Shown in pieces: positions 48,137 through 56,815 of a stretch of 64,000 bases of DNA; position 1 is the stretch's first letter; each line of letters begins with the position of its first letter. The stretch is taken from assembly GCA_050018455.1 (NCBI GenBank), contig JBEKAA010000016.1, forward strand, positions 1 to 64,000, in the 5' to 3' direction. Both the position numbers and the translations under genes were made by a program. Under the pieces are notes generated by a model. It was given only the letters and a program-made list of their open reading frames with translations. It was not told the DNA's origin and did no database searches. The DNA is from RBG-13-68-16 sp050018455. GTDB lineage: Bacteria; Acidobacteriota; Thermoanaerobaculia; Thermoanaerobaculales; Thermoanaerobaculaceae.

Positions 48137-49408
48137 TCAGTACAGCCAGCCGCGGCCCCATCCCAAGCGCTTGAGGAACCTCTTGGGCGCAGCCACGATC
48201 CCCGCGTATGCCCCCGAGTGCTTCTCCAACCGGGAGCTCGCGCCGACGATTTCCCGTACCTTCGGATGTATCCACCGGCTCTTGAAGACGGCGCGGCGCA
48301 CGTCCCGGACGATGTCCTTGCGTCCCGCCCGCGCGGCGTGCTCGATGATCTCGTCCGCGAAGAGCATCCTTCCGGCATCGGGAAAGTCCGCGTTTCGTAT
48401 GATCTTCCGCTCCAGCCGCTTCGGGAAACTCCCGTACCGTTCCAGCGCCCCGGCCAGCTCCAGGGTGATCATTGTGCGGAGGCACTTTTCGCAGGCGCAG
48501 CAGTTCGCGATCGCATTCCGGCCTTCCTGAACACCCGTCGCCCTGAAGCACACCCTCAGCCGATCGTACGTCGCCGGCCACCGCGAGAGCGCGACGGTCT
48601 TCTCGAAGCGGGTGAGATGGGCGTCCTCGTGCGAAACCTCCATCGACTCGGTGGCCAGGAGATGGTCGAACATCAGGCTCGACCCGTCAGGGTACATCCC
48701 CAACGTGGTGAACTTGCACCCCGATGACACGTAGTAGCGCGAGAACAAACGACCCAGCACGAGGGCCGGGGCGGTGAGGAACGACGCGAAGGACTGCGCT
48801 CGGACGATCGGACCCAGGAACTGCAGGAGATTCGTGCGAGCGACCACCAACTCGAGGCCGTGAGCCGCCATCATCGGCTCGTATACCTCCTGGATCCTCC
48901 GGAACGACCCGGTATCTCCGAGATCCGAATCCTCGTCGAAACCGTTGATCATCAGGCAGTGCGAGACCCTGAAAGGGGGGTAGGGCTCGTTCTCGGCGAG
49001 GTGCGTCCAGACGGCGTGGAACGAATCGACGCCTCCCGAGAAGGCAACGCCGACACCTCCCGAAACGTCGGCGCGGTCGCGGCTCCGTAGGTCCTCGCAG
49101 AGGATCTCGACCTCCCGGAACAGGTCCGGCTTCCATGCGCTCTGGATCCGCTGGTAGTCGCGCATCCCGCCCGCAAGACGGTACGAGAGGCTCCCGCGGA
49201 CCCGCATCGTCTCCCCAAGCCGCATCGCCAGCGGGATGAGCGCGGCCGCGAAACCGTCCGCACCGTCGCTGACGAATCGCTCGCAGGTCCCCGGGAAGGC
49301 GAACCAAAGCGTGCGAGGTCGCGACGCGTCAGGCCGATTGAGATTGACCGCGGCTTCGACACGGACCTCTCCCGCGCTCCTCGTCACCTGTGGCTCGTGG
49401 ATGATCAT
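48137..49408 (-). CDS. PP-loop (adenine nucleotide alpha-hydrolase-like) protein
   Basis: 423 residues. The PP-loop ATP-pyrophosphatase motif is GVAFSGGVDSFHAVWTH (about 120-136). A Cys cluster CCACEKCLRTMI (about 300-311) recalls the zinc or cluster site in QueC/ExsB-like and related enzymes. The N-terminal 100 residues carry FAFPGTCERFVSDGADGFAAALIPLAM, an added domain rather than a plain QueC fold. It should activate a substrate by adenylation. I recall similar proteins near cell-surface sugar genes, and a GT-like gene does follow, divergently, but no reaction can be assigned. Confidence 0.75.
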   Translation of the reverse strand: MIIHEPQVTRSAGEVRVEAAVNLNRPDASRPRTLWFAFPGTCERFVSDGADGFAAALIPLAMRLGETMRVRGSLSYRLAGGMRDYQRIQSAWKPDLFREVEILCEDLRSRDRADVSGGVGVAFSGGVDSFHAVWTHLAENEPYPPFRVSHCLMINGFDEDSDLGDTGSFRRIQEVYEPMMAAHGLELVVARTNLLQFLGPIVRAQSFASFLTAPALVLGRLFSRYYVSSGCKFTTLGMYPDGSSLMFDHLLATESMEVSHEDAHLTRFEKTVALSRWPATYDRLRVCFRATGVQEGRNAIANCCACEKCLRTMITLELAGALERYGSFPKRLERKIIRNADFPDAGRMLFADEIIEHAARAGRKDIVRDVRRAVFKSRWIHPKVREIVGASSRLEKHSGAYAGIVAAPKRFLKRLGWGRGWLY

Positions 49409-49730
49409 CTCGGTAGTCCCTGCCGCCCGGCCGTCGAAATGTTACCAGGGCGGCGGTGACTTCTTGGACTCCCGTCCAGTTCGACGTCGAAGCAGGCCTG
49501 AACCGCACACCCCGAGACCCGCGTCCGGCGGCTGCATCTCGACCGCCTCGGCAGTAGCCCGCGGGTGCGCCGTGCCCGCCGCCGGACGCGGGTAGTGGAG
49601 CTCCTTCGCCCCAGCGTTGAGAGCTCCACTCGCCGTCCCGGGTCACTGGAGGAGAAATGCGCAGCACCGCGGGATCTCCAGACGAGCAGGGGCTTGTTGC
49701 AGCGATGGAGCCGCGGCAGAATAGCCCACC
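49409..49730. other. divergent intergenic region, nothing recognised
   Basis: About 320 bases between the PP-loop gene and the glycosyltransferase-like gene. It has no repeat seen elsewhere in the window, no clear hairpin terminator and no convincing promoter pair; the promoters of both divergent genes should lie here. Confidence 0.4.
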
Positions 49731-51269
49731 ATGCCGGCCCGCACCCTTCGCGCCCCAGGCACGCTGCTGCCGGTGACCCTGTTCGTTGGCGTGTTGCTTG
49801 CTTACGTCTCCTTCTCGCCCGGCTCGATCCGTTGGATGGGGTACGCGCAGGAGGACACGCGCGCGGCCGAACGAATGGCCGGGAACCTCTCCAACTGGCT
49901 GCGGCTCCGACCTGCTGCGGCCCCCATCATCCCGACGAGGCACGGGATCCTCGAAGTGATCGTCAAGCAACCTTTCGCCCTGACGGCGCTGTGGCTCCGG
50001 TCGTCCAGTCCCCGTCTGTCCGACGGCGTGGAGGCGCTCGAGCCCATCCTCGAGACGGCGCTTATCGTGGTGCTGGTGTTCGTCTGGCTAAGGCGGCTCT
50101 GCGCCAGCGAGCGGTGGGCGTGGGTGCTGGCGATGGGGGCCGGGTTCTCGACGTTCCTCTGGCCCTACGCCTACATGGGGATGGAGACCACGCAGTCGCT
50201 CGCGGTTCTCGTTGCGGGCTACCTGGCGCTGGCTCCTCCCGCTCCGCGCGGCTGGAGACGGACCATCGTTCTGTCGCTGGCGAGCGCCTGCGCCGTGAGC
50301 GTGAAGTCCACCGGATTCCTGCTTCTCCCGGCCGTCGGGTTCCTCGGCTATCAGTACTTCCGCACCAATTGGGACATCGGGAAAGCTCGCCGTCGCGCCC
50401 AGGCCGCCTTCTTTGTCGTGACGGTCCTGGCGACACGCGCGGCAACCTGGTACTGCGTCGTGGCCTACTTCGCTGGTGGCAGCCACGTGACGACACATGT
50501 CGAGGGCCAGCTCGCAACCGATCCGCTGGCGGTCCCTTTCAGCTTCGTCTCCTACCTGTTCTCGGCGAACAAGGGGCTGCTCGTCTTCGCTCCCCTCGCC
50601 CTTCTCGCGCTCGCGCGCTTCCGGCACGTCGACGAGGAGGGACGTCCGGCGCTTCTCTTCGCCCTCGCGACCCTGGGCGGTCTGGCGCTCGGCTTTTCAA
50701 TGCTGAGCACGTGGACGGACGAGACCTGGGGTCCGCGCTACCTGCACTCCGCGATCGCTCCGCTGGTCATCGCGCTGGGCGCGAGCCGCCGCAGGGAGGT
50801 GCCCGCGCTGCGGCGGGAGTGGGCGGTCATCCTGTCTCTGGCAGTCGGCGGAGGCGTCAACTTCCTCGGCTGCGCGATCCACTACGGGGCGCTTCACACC
50901 GCGATGGTGGAGGCGTCACAACACACGCTCGAGGGAGCGCAGTCCGACCCCGTTTGGAACCACGTCCGGTTCAACGCGCGCGTGTTCGGCGTCTGGCTCG
51001 CCCGCCTCGGAGGAACCGACGGAGCCCGGGTGTGGACACCGGCGCACCGCTGGTGGCTGCGCGACGCCCCCCAGGGTTGGAGCTGGAAGCCGGTCGATCT
51101 GGCGCCGCTGGCAAGACCACAGCCGCTGGTGCTGCGGCTCTGGCAGGAAGGCACCACGATTCCGCTTCGCGCGTTGTGGCTCGCACTGTTGGTGACGGCC
51201 GTGCTCGGGCTCGCGATCCTCGGGTGGACCGCCCGGGTCGTGTGGCGAGCAGACCGCGCCTCCTCTTGA
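49731..51269 (+). CDS. polytopic GT-C glycosyltransferase-like membrane protein
   Basis: 512 residues with about ten membrane helices. The first (LLPVTLFVGVLLAYVSFSPGS) is followed by a large periplasmic loop with YAQEDTRAAERMAGNLSNWL. Later landmarks are SACAVSVKSTGFLLLPAVGFLGYQY, FSFVSYLFSANKGLLVFAPL and TWTDETWGPRYLHSAIAPLVIALG, which match uncharacterised GT-C type proteins (GT39/GT87-like) in many phyla. It probably moves a sugar from a lipid carrier in the periplasm. The catalytic acid is not certain. Family 1 repeat B follows 20 bases after the stop. Confidence 0.7.
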   Translation: MPARTLRAPGTLLPVTLFVGVLLAYVSFSPGSIRWMGYAQEDTRAAERMAGNLSNWLRLRPAAAPIIPTRHGILEVIVKQPFALTALWLRSSSPRLSDGVEALEPILETALIVVLVFVWLRRLCASERWAWVLAMGAGFSTFLWPYAYMGMETTQSLAVLVAGYLALAPPAPRGWRRTIVLSLASACAVSVKSTGFLLLPAVGFLGYQYFRTNWDIGKARRRAQAAFFVVTVLATRAATWYCVVAYFAGGSHVTTHVEGQLATDPLAVPFSFVSYLFSANKGLLVFAPLALLALARFRHVDEEGRPALLFALATLGGLALGFSMLSTWTDETWGPRYLHSAIAPLVIALGASRRREVPALRREWAVILSLAVGGGVNFLGCAIHYGALHTAMVEASQHTLEGAQSDPVWNHVRFNARVFGVWLARLGGTDGARVWTPAHRWWLRDAPQGWSWKPVDLAPLARPQPLVLRLWQEGTTIPLRALWLALLVTAVLGLAILGWTARVVWRADRASS

Positions 51270-51289
51270 AGTGTCGTCTCGGCCTGGCT

Positions 51290-51570
51290 CCTAACCTGGA
51301 CTATTCATGAGGGTTCTGCTGCGAACGCGGATCTGGCCGGCCTGGCGGGCGTACTCGGGGTTCGGAGCCTGCGACGTATCGCAGAGGATCCGACTCGGCT
51401 CCTCACCCTGGAGCGAGCGAGGCTGTGCCTCGCGAGCTGGGGGGCGCGGGGGGCCTGAGGCGCCGGTTGGCTGGGTGGAGCGGCGCCGTACTCCCCGCAA
51501 CGAGTTGTCGCCCACCATGCCAGCCACCTCCGCGTTCTCGCGACGAACCCCCACGAATAATCCAGACTAA
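51290..51570. repeat. family 1 repeat, full inverted-repeat copy
   Basis: About 281 bases. The left arm starts CCTAACCTGGACTATTCATG and the right arm, inverted, starts CCTTAGTCTGGATTATTCGT; the two arms pair over roughly 55-60 bases with mismatches. The interior has the perfect hairpin GCGAGGC-TGT-GCCTCGC at 51417-51433. No transposase is encoded, so it behaves like a MITE or structured RNA-type repeat. Partial copies are at 25297 and 38352. Confidence 0.8.
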
Positions 51571-51677
51571 GGGAACCGCACGACCTTCGCCTCGACGGTG
51601 ACTCGCTTCTCCTCCTGCTCGATGACGACGGCAAGGTCGGAAGGATCAGGGGTCGGACCGGCTTCCCAGTACTTCAT
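51567..51677 (-). CDS. 36-residue protein coupled to the PilZ gene
   Basis: The ATG at 51677 overlaps the PilZ stop in the form ATGA, and the frame reads MKYWEAGPTPDPSDL, AVVIEQEEKRVTVEAKVV, RFP and TAG at 51569-51567. The overlap suggests translational coupling. The stop falls at the first bases of the family 1 repeat, so a longer original protein may have been cut. The balanced acidic/hydrophobic composition looks protein-like, but I know no family. Confidence 0.5.
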   Translation of the reverse strand: MKYWEAGPTPDPSDLAVVIEQEEKRVTVEAKVVRFP

Positions 51678-52408
51678 CCGGTTCGTGTAGTGGAGGGGTT
51701 CTCCGGGGGCTGCAGTTCGCTGGCGATGAACTTGGAAAGATGAGTCCGGTCATCCGGGGCGAGATCGGCGTACTCCATCTCCACCTCGGCGATGACCCGC
51801 TTGTCCGCCAGGCGGATCTCCTTGACGCGGGCCACGCGGGCTCGGACCTGGAGTGTGCAAGCGGGAAGCACGACCTCGATCTCGAAAACCGCACCGATCT
51901 CCGGCGACAGATCGGTTTCGAGCTGCAGGCCTCGCAGGCTCACGTTCTTCACCACGAACTCATACTCGGTGTTCAACGAGATGAGCTGCTTGTTCGAGAC
52001 CCTGAACCGGCCCGTCACACGCTGGCCGACCGTGATGATCGCCGAGCGCTCGAGGAAGCGGATCAGGTGACTGGCCTTCTCGGTGAGCGTGTCGTTGAAC
52101 GACAGGCCGGCCGCATAGATCGGAGTCGACTCGCCGAACTGGTTTTTGCGGGTCTCCTGAAGATGGCACCACGCGACCGTGGCGGACAGGTGGACCTTTT
52201 GCTCGTCGTCGTGGCGGAGGGTGATGGAGTAGCTGCGTCCGACCCTGACAGGGAGGGCGGACTCGAGCGCTACCCCGGTCAAGCTCACATTGAGGATCCT
52301 CGCCTCGGTGTTGAAGTGCAGCGTCCCCTGGACGTTGTCGACCGGGTACCGACGCCCGCGGCGTTTGCTCGACTTGACGGGGTTGCTGCTTTCGTTCACT
52401 GCCCTCAT
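51674..52408 (-). CDS. double PilZ-domain protein
   Basis: 244 residues from ATG 52408. Two PilZ-like beta-barrels are visible. The first (about 15-115) has RRGRRYPVDNVQGTLHFNTEARILNVSLTGVALE; the R-x-x-x-R and later N-x-S-x-x-G elements that bind cyclic di-GMP are represented by RRGRRY and NVSLTGVAL. The second (about 130-235) has NVSLRGLQLETD and a VARVKEIRL strand but a weaker Arg motif. It should be a cytosolic effector of c-di-GMP; the window's GGDEF enzyme could supply the signal. The stop overlaps the start of the small gene at 51677. Confidence 0.8.
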   Translation of the reverse strand: MRAVNESSNPVKSSKRRGRRYPVDNVQGTLHFNTEARILNVSLTGVALESALPVRVGRSYSITLRHDDEQKVHLSATVAWCHLQETRKNQFGESTPIYAAGLSFNDTLTEKASHLIRFLERSAIITVGQRVTGRFRVSNKQLISLNTEYEFVVKNVSLRGLQLETDLSPEIGAVFEIEVVLPACTLQVRARVARVKEIRLADKRVIAEVEMEYADLAPDDRTHLSKFIASELQPPENPSTTRTG

Positions 52409-52567
52409 GGTAGTCCACGAACGAGTCCACGGCAATCAGCCGTCCCACGCAGCGCCCTCTCACTTCCTCTCGACTGTCAACTGTTAACTGTCCTCAGGAT
52501 GCACGAGTTGCGCGCGCCGATCGCGCGCTTCGCCGTCTCCCAGCCTCCCGGTCTACATCCGTCCAAA

Positions 52568-55500
52568 TCAGGCGGTGGCATCGGGCACGGCGGGCGTCAC
52601 CCCGACGGCATTGCGGCGCGACTGCCACCGGTGCACTGCGACCAGCATGGCCGGCTGCACCAGACGGGTAAGCACCGCGAGCGCCGACGCCCCGCCGATC
52701 ACCACGACGGCGAGCGGCTTCTGCGTCTGCGCCCCGAGGCGGTTGGAGAGCGCCGCCGGAAGCAGGCCGAGCATCGCGACCAACGTGGTCATCAGCACCG
52801 CGCGTAGCCGCTGCTGCGCCGCGACGAGCACGCCCTCCTCGGTGGTCTTTCCTGCGGCCCACTGGCGCTGGGTGTAGGTGACGACCAGGATGGCGTCCTG
52901 GATGGCGATGCCGAAGATCGACACGAAGCCCATCGCCGCCGAGATCGAGTTGTTGATCCCCGTCACCCACAGCGCCAGCAGGCCGCCGACGCAGGCGATC
53001 GGGATGTTGGCAAGGACGACGGCGGTGTGGAGCCAGTTCCTGACCGCGCTGTAGGCGAGGAAGCCGATCAGGGCGAGGGTGATCGGCACGATCAGCACCA
53101 GGCGTCCCGAGGCCTCTTCCAGCTCGTTGATCTCGCCGGCCCACTCGAGGTGGGTGTCGTAGGGGATCTTCACGCCGGCGGCGATTCTGGCCTTCGCTTC
53201 CCCGATCGCGCCCGCCAGATCGCGGCCGCGCACCGAGAACTTGACCGGCGTGTAGCGCCGCCCGTCCTCGCGGTAGATGTCCGACGGCCCCTCCTCGTCC
53301 GTGATCGCGGCGAGCTGCCCGAGGGGAATCTGAGACCCGTCCGGCGCCGCCACCCTGATGCGACGGATCGCGGCGACGTCCCGGCGGTGTTGCTCCTGCC
53401 AACGCACCACGAGGTCAAAGCGTTTCTCGCCTTCGAAGACCTGCGTCACCGCCTGGCCGCCGACCGCGGCCTGCACGACCGCGGTGACGTCGCCGGTGTT
53501 GAGTCCGTAGCGGGCGCACACCGCCCGATCGGGGACGATCTTGATGCTGGGCTGTCCCAGCGAGCTGAACAGCCCGACGTCCTTGACTCCCGGCACGGCC
53601 GCCATGACGTCGGAGATCTTGTCGGCGATGCGCTGATTGACCTTGAGGTCGGGGCCGATCACCTTGACGCTGTTCTCGCCCTTGACGCCGGAGAGCGCCT
53701 CCTCGACGTTGTCGGAGATCATCTGCGAGAAGTTGAACCCGACTCCCGGGAAGGCGGCCCCCAGCTCGCTCGTGAGGTCGTCGATCAGCTTCTCCTTGGT
53801 CATCCCCCGCCGCCACGAGCCGATCGGCGTGAGCGGCACGAAGAACTCCATGTTGAAGAAGCCGGCGCTGTCGGTGCCGTCGTCGGGGCGCCCGAGCTGG
53901 GACACCACCTCCACCACCTCGGGGTGGTTGCCGATGATCGAGCGGATGCGGCCGACGTAGCGGGACGACACCTCGAGCGAGACGGAGTTGGGCAGCGTGC
54001 CGCGGATCCAGAGGTTGCCCTCCTCGAGCTTGGGCATGAACTCCTTGCCGATGGCCGAGAAGAGGACGACGCAGAGGACGACGGCGCCGCCGATGTAGAG
54101 CGCGGCCGCGGGCGCGGTCTTGATCCCGATGCGGAAGAGCGGCGCGTAGATTCGCTGCATCGCCCGCATCACGGCGCCGTGCTCCTGCCTGACCTCGATC
54201 CGCACGAAGCGGCTCGCCAGCACCGGGGAAAGCGTGAGGGCGAGGAGGATCGCGCCGCCGATGGCGAACGCGTAGGTGTGGGCCATCGGCGAGAAGATCA
54301 CGCCCGAGACGCCGGCCATCGTGAACAGCGGCAGAAATGCCACCCCGATGATCAAGGTCGAGAACGCCATCGGACGGCCGACTTCTCCCACGGCCGCCGA
54401 GATCCGGTCGTGCATGCTGCCGGTGTCGCGAAACCCGAGGTGGCGCACGATGTTCTCGATGACGATGACCGTGGAGTGGATGATGATTCCGAAGTCGATG
54501 GCGCCCAACGAGATCAGGTTGGCCGGCGTTCCCGTCGCCACCATCCCGCAAAACGCCGCCAGCAGTGCCAGCGGGATGTTGATGGCCGCGATCACGGCGC
54601 CCCGGACGTGGCCGAGGAACAGGAGCAGCACCAGGACGACGAGGCCCATCCCGAGCAGGAGGTTCTCCATCACGGTGTGCGTGGTGGCAGAAACCAGCTC
54701 GCCGCGGTCGTAGAAAGGCTCGAGGGTCATGCCTGGCGGGAGCAGGTGATACGCGCGGATGAGCTTGACGCGCTCGTATATCCCCCTGAGCGTCGGGGTC
54801 GTCTGGCCGCCGTACCGCATCAGCACGGTGCCCTGGACCACCTCCGGCTCGTCGTCGTGGCCGACGATGCCGAGGCGCGGCCTGGCGCCGATCTCCACGT
54901 CGGCCACGTCCCGCACCCGGACCGGAACGCCCCTGGTCGCGGCGACCGAGGTATTGCGAATGTCGTCCAGCGAGGTGATCAGGCCGAGCCCGCGCACGTC
55001 GTACGACTGCTCGCCTACCGTGAGGCGTTGCCCGCCGACGTTCTGGTTGGCGTTGGCGAGCGCGGCCTCGAGTTGCGTGAGGCTGACCCCGTGCCCGATC
55101 AGCTTGTACGGGTCCACGTCGACGTGGTACTCGCGCGTCATTCCTCCGAAGGTCACGACGTCGATCACGCCCGGGACCTGCTTGAACTCGCGCTCGAGGA
55201 TCCAGTCGGCCGCGGTCTTGAGGTCCATGAGGGAGTAGCCCTTGCCGCGCACGCGGTAGCGGAACACCTCGCCGACCCCATTCCACGGCGAGATCTGGCC
55301 CTGCAGACCGCCAGGCAGCTGGATGAACGGGAGTCGGTTGATCACCTCCTGGCGCGCGTCCTGGTAGGGCTCGCTCCAGCCGAAGTAGCACTTCACGTCG
55401 GAAAGGCCGAACAGCGACTGCGAGCGGATGTGATCGAGACCCGGCATGCCCGAGAGGCCGACCTCGAGGGGGATGGTCACGTAGCGCTCGGTCTCCTCGG

Positions 55501-55672
55501 CGCTCCAGCCCAGCGGCTGAGCGATCACCTCGACCAGCGGCGGCACCGGGTTCGGATAGGCCTCGATGTCCATCAGCCTGTAGCAGGCGACCCCGGCCAC
55601 GATCAGGCCGGCGGTGAGGATGAAGACTACACCTGGCATTCGCAGGGAGAATGCGACGAGTCGGCGGATCAT
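52568..55672 (-). CDS. RND efflux pump, heavy-metal (CusA/CzcA) family
   Basis: 1034 residues with twelve membrane helices, beginning with LRMPGVVFILTAGLIVAGV, and two large periplasmic loops. Family landmarks include DIEAYPNPVPPLVEVIAQPLGWSAEE and SGMPGLDHIRSQSLFGLSDVK. In helix 4 the sequence is LISLGAIDFGIIIHSTVIVIEN: Asp393 and Glu406 match CzcA Asp402 and Glu415, but the CzcA Asp408 position is His399. The protein is the energised inner-membrane part of a tripartite pump and is the third gene of the operon, three bases after the adaptor gene. Metal or other cation export is likely from the family, but not certain given this change. Confidence 0.9.
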   Translation of the reverse strand: MIRRLVAFSLRMPGVVFILTAGLIVAGVACYRLMDIEAYPNPVPPLVEVIAQPLGWSAEETERYVTIPLEVGLSGMPGLDHIRSQSLFGLSDVKCYFGWSEPYQDARQEVINRLPFIQLPGGLQGQISPWNGVGEVFRYRVRGKGYSLMDLKTAADWILEREFKQVPGVIDVVTFGGMTREYHVDVDPYKLIGHGVSLTQLEAALANANQNVGGQRLTVGEQSYDVRGLGLITSLDDIRNTSVAATRGVPVRVRDVADVEIGARPRLGIVGHDDEPEVVQGTVLMRYGGQTTPTLRGIYERVKLIRAYHLLPPGMTLEPFYDRGELVSATTHTVMENLLLGMGLVVLVLLLFLGHVRGAVIAAINIPLALLAAFCGMVATGTPANLISLGAIDFGIIIHSTVIVIENIVRHLGFRDTGSMHDRISAAVGEVGRPMAFSTLIIGVAFLPLFTMAGVSGVIFSPMAHTYAFAIGGAILLALTLSPVLASRFVRIEVRQEHGAVMRAMQRIYAPLFRIGIKTAPAAALYIGGAVVLCVVLFSAIGKEFMPKLEEGNLWIRGTLPNSVSLEVSSRYVGRIRSIIGNHPEVVEVVSQLGRPDDGTDSAGFFNMEFFVPLTPIGSWRRGMTKEKLIDDLTSELGAAFPGVGFNFSQMISDNVEEALSGVKGENSVKVIGPDLKVNQRIADKISDVMAAVPGVKDVGLFSSLGQPSIKIVPDRAVCARYGLNTGDVTAVVQAAVGGQAVTQVFEGEKRFDLVVRWQEQHRRDVAAIRRIRVAAPDGSQIPLGQLAAITDEEGPSDIYREDGRRYTPVKFSVRGRDLAGAIGEAKARIAAGVKIPYDTHLEWAGEINELEEASGRLVLIVPITLALIGFLAYSAVRNWLHTAVVLANIPIACVGGLLALWVTGINNSISAAMGFVSIFGIAIQDAILVVTYTQRQWAAGKTTEEGVLVAAQQRLRAVLMTTLVAMLGLLPAALSNRLGAQTQKPLAVVVIGGASALAVLTRLVQPAMLVAVHRWQSRRNAVGVTPAVPDATA

Positions 55673-55675
55673 GGG

Positions 55676-56815
55676 CTACAGCGCTCCGACCAGCAGGATT
55701 GCCCCGGAGGTGACGACGTTCTCGCCGGCAGCAAGACCGGAGAGGACCGGGACCCAGCGGCCCTCGCCGTCATCCTCGACGGTCACCACGCGTTTCTCGA
55801 AGCGAACCCGGTCCTGGGGCGCACTGCCCTTCTCGACGAACACGGCTGTCTGGTCGCCGAGACGCAGCACGGCATCGCGAGGCACGGCCAGCGCGCGGCG
55901 GTCCTCGACCGCGATCGTGACCGTCGCGAACATCTCGGCACGCAACTCGCCCTGCGGGTTCGCGATCGTGCAGCGCACCTTCGCGGTGTGAGCGGCGGGG
56001 TCGAGGGCGCCCGAGATCCAGTCAACGGTGCCGTCGAAGGTCTTGCCGGGGTAGGAAACCACGGTCACGCCGACAGGTGCTCCTTGCTTCACCCGCGGGA
56101 GATCGACCTCGTACGCGTCGGCCAGGACCCAGACGCGGTCCATCTCACCGATGGTGTACAGCTCCACCGCGTTGCCTCCCGAATACTGCCCCTGGATCTC
56201 GGTTCCCGGGTTGACGTTGCGGGCGATCACCCGGCCGTCGATCGGGCTCCTGAGCGTGAAGCTCTGCGTCACCGCCTCGGCCTCCGGGATGCGCAGCATC
56301 CTCGTCTTCTCTCGCGCCCGTTCCAGCTCGGCTTTGGCCCGCCGGAAATTGTCTTCCGCCGCCTCCATGTCGCGCTGAGCTCCCGCGTGCGCCTCGTAGA
56401 GCTCCTTCTGGCGCTGGAAGTCGCGTTCCGCCGCGGTGAGGTCCGCCCGCGCCTTGAGGAAGTCGGAGTGCGCGCTGCCGAGGTCCGGCGAATCGATCAC
56501 GGCGAGGGGCGCGCCTCGGCTCACCCTGCCGCCGAGCGGTGCGAGGATCTCCACCACGCGGCCGGTGACCGGCGAGAACACGTGGGCGACGCGGGTGTCG
56601 TCGAAGCCGATGCGCCCGCTGGTCACGAGGCTGCGGCCGACCTGTTGCTCACCAACCGGAGACACCACCAGACCGGACTCGCTCACTTGCTTTTCCGAAA
56701 GCCACACCTCACCCGACGGCGGCTGAGGAATGGGGCCGGTCGCCGGCGGTGTGTGGCAGCCGCTCACGCCGGCGACCATCAGCACCGATGCAGCGAGGAT
56801 GCGCGCGTTGGTCAT
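55676..56815 (-). CDS. RND periplasmic adaptor, lipoprotein (CusB/CzcB-like)
   Basis: 379 residues with a lipobox VSGC at about 18-21. The membrane-fusion pattern is clear: FSPVTGRVVEILAPLGGRVSRG and LRSPIDGRVIARNVNPGTEI are the two lipoyl halves flanking the alpha-hairpin (about 110-175), then the barrel domain (VWVLADAYEVDLPRVKQG) and a membrane-proximal domain. It is anchored to the inner membrane and joins pump and channel. The start overlaps the TolC-like gene's stop (ATGA). No methionine-rich N-terminal metal site of CusB type is visible. Confidence 0.88.
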   Translation of the reverse strand: MTNARILAASVLMVAGVSGCHTPPATGPIPQPPSGEVWLSEKQVSESGLVVSPVGEQQVGRSLVTSGRIGFDDTRVAHVFSPVTGRVVEILAPLGGRVSRGAPLAVIDSPDLGSAHSDFLKARADLTAAERDFQRQKELYEAHAGAQRDMEAAEDNFRRAKAELERAREKTRMLRIPEAEAVTQSFTLRSPIDGRVIARNVNPGTEIQGQYSGGNAVELYTIGEMDRVWVLADAYEVDLPRVKQGAPVGVTVVSYPGKTFDGTVDWISGALDPAAHTAKVRCTIANPQGELRAEMFATVTIAVEDRRALAVPRDAVLRLGDQTAVFVEKGSAPQDRVRFEKRVVTVEDDGEGRWVPVLSGLAAGENVVTSGAILLVGAL

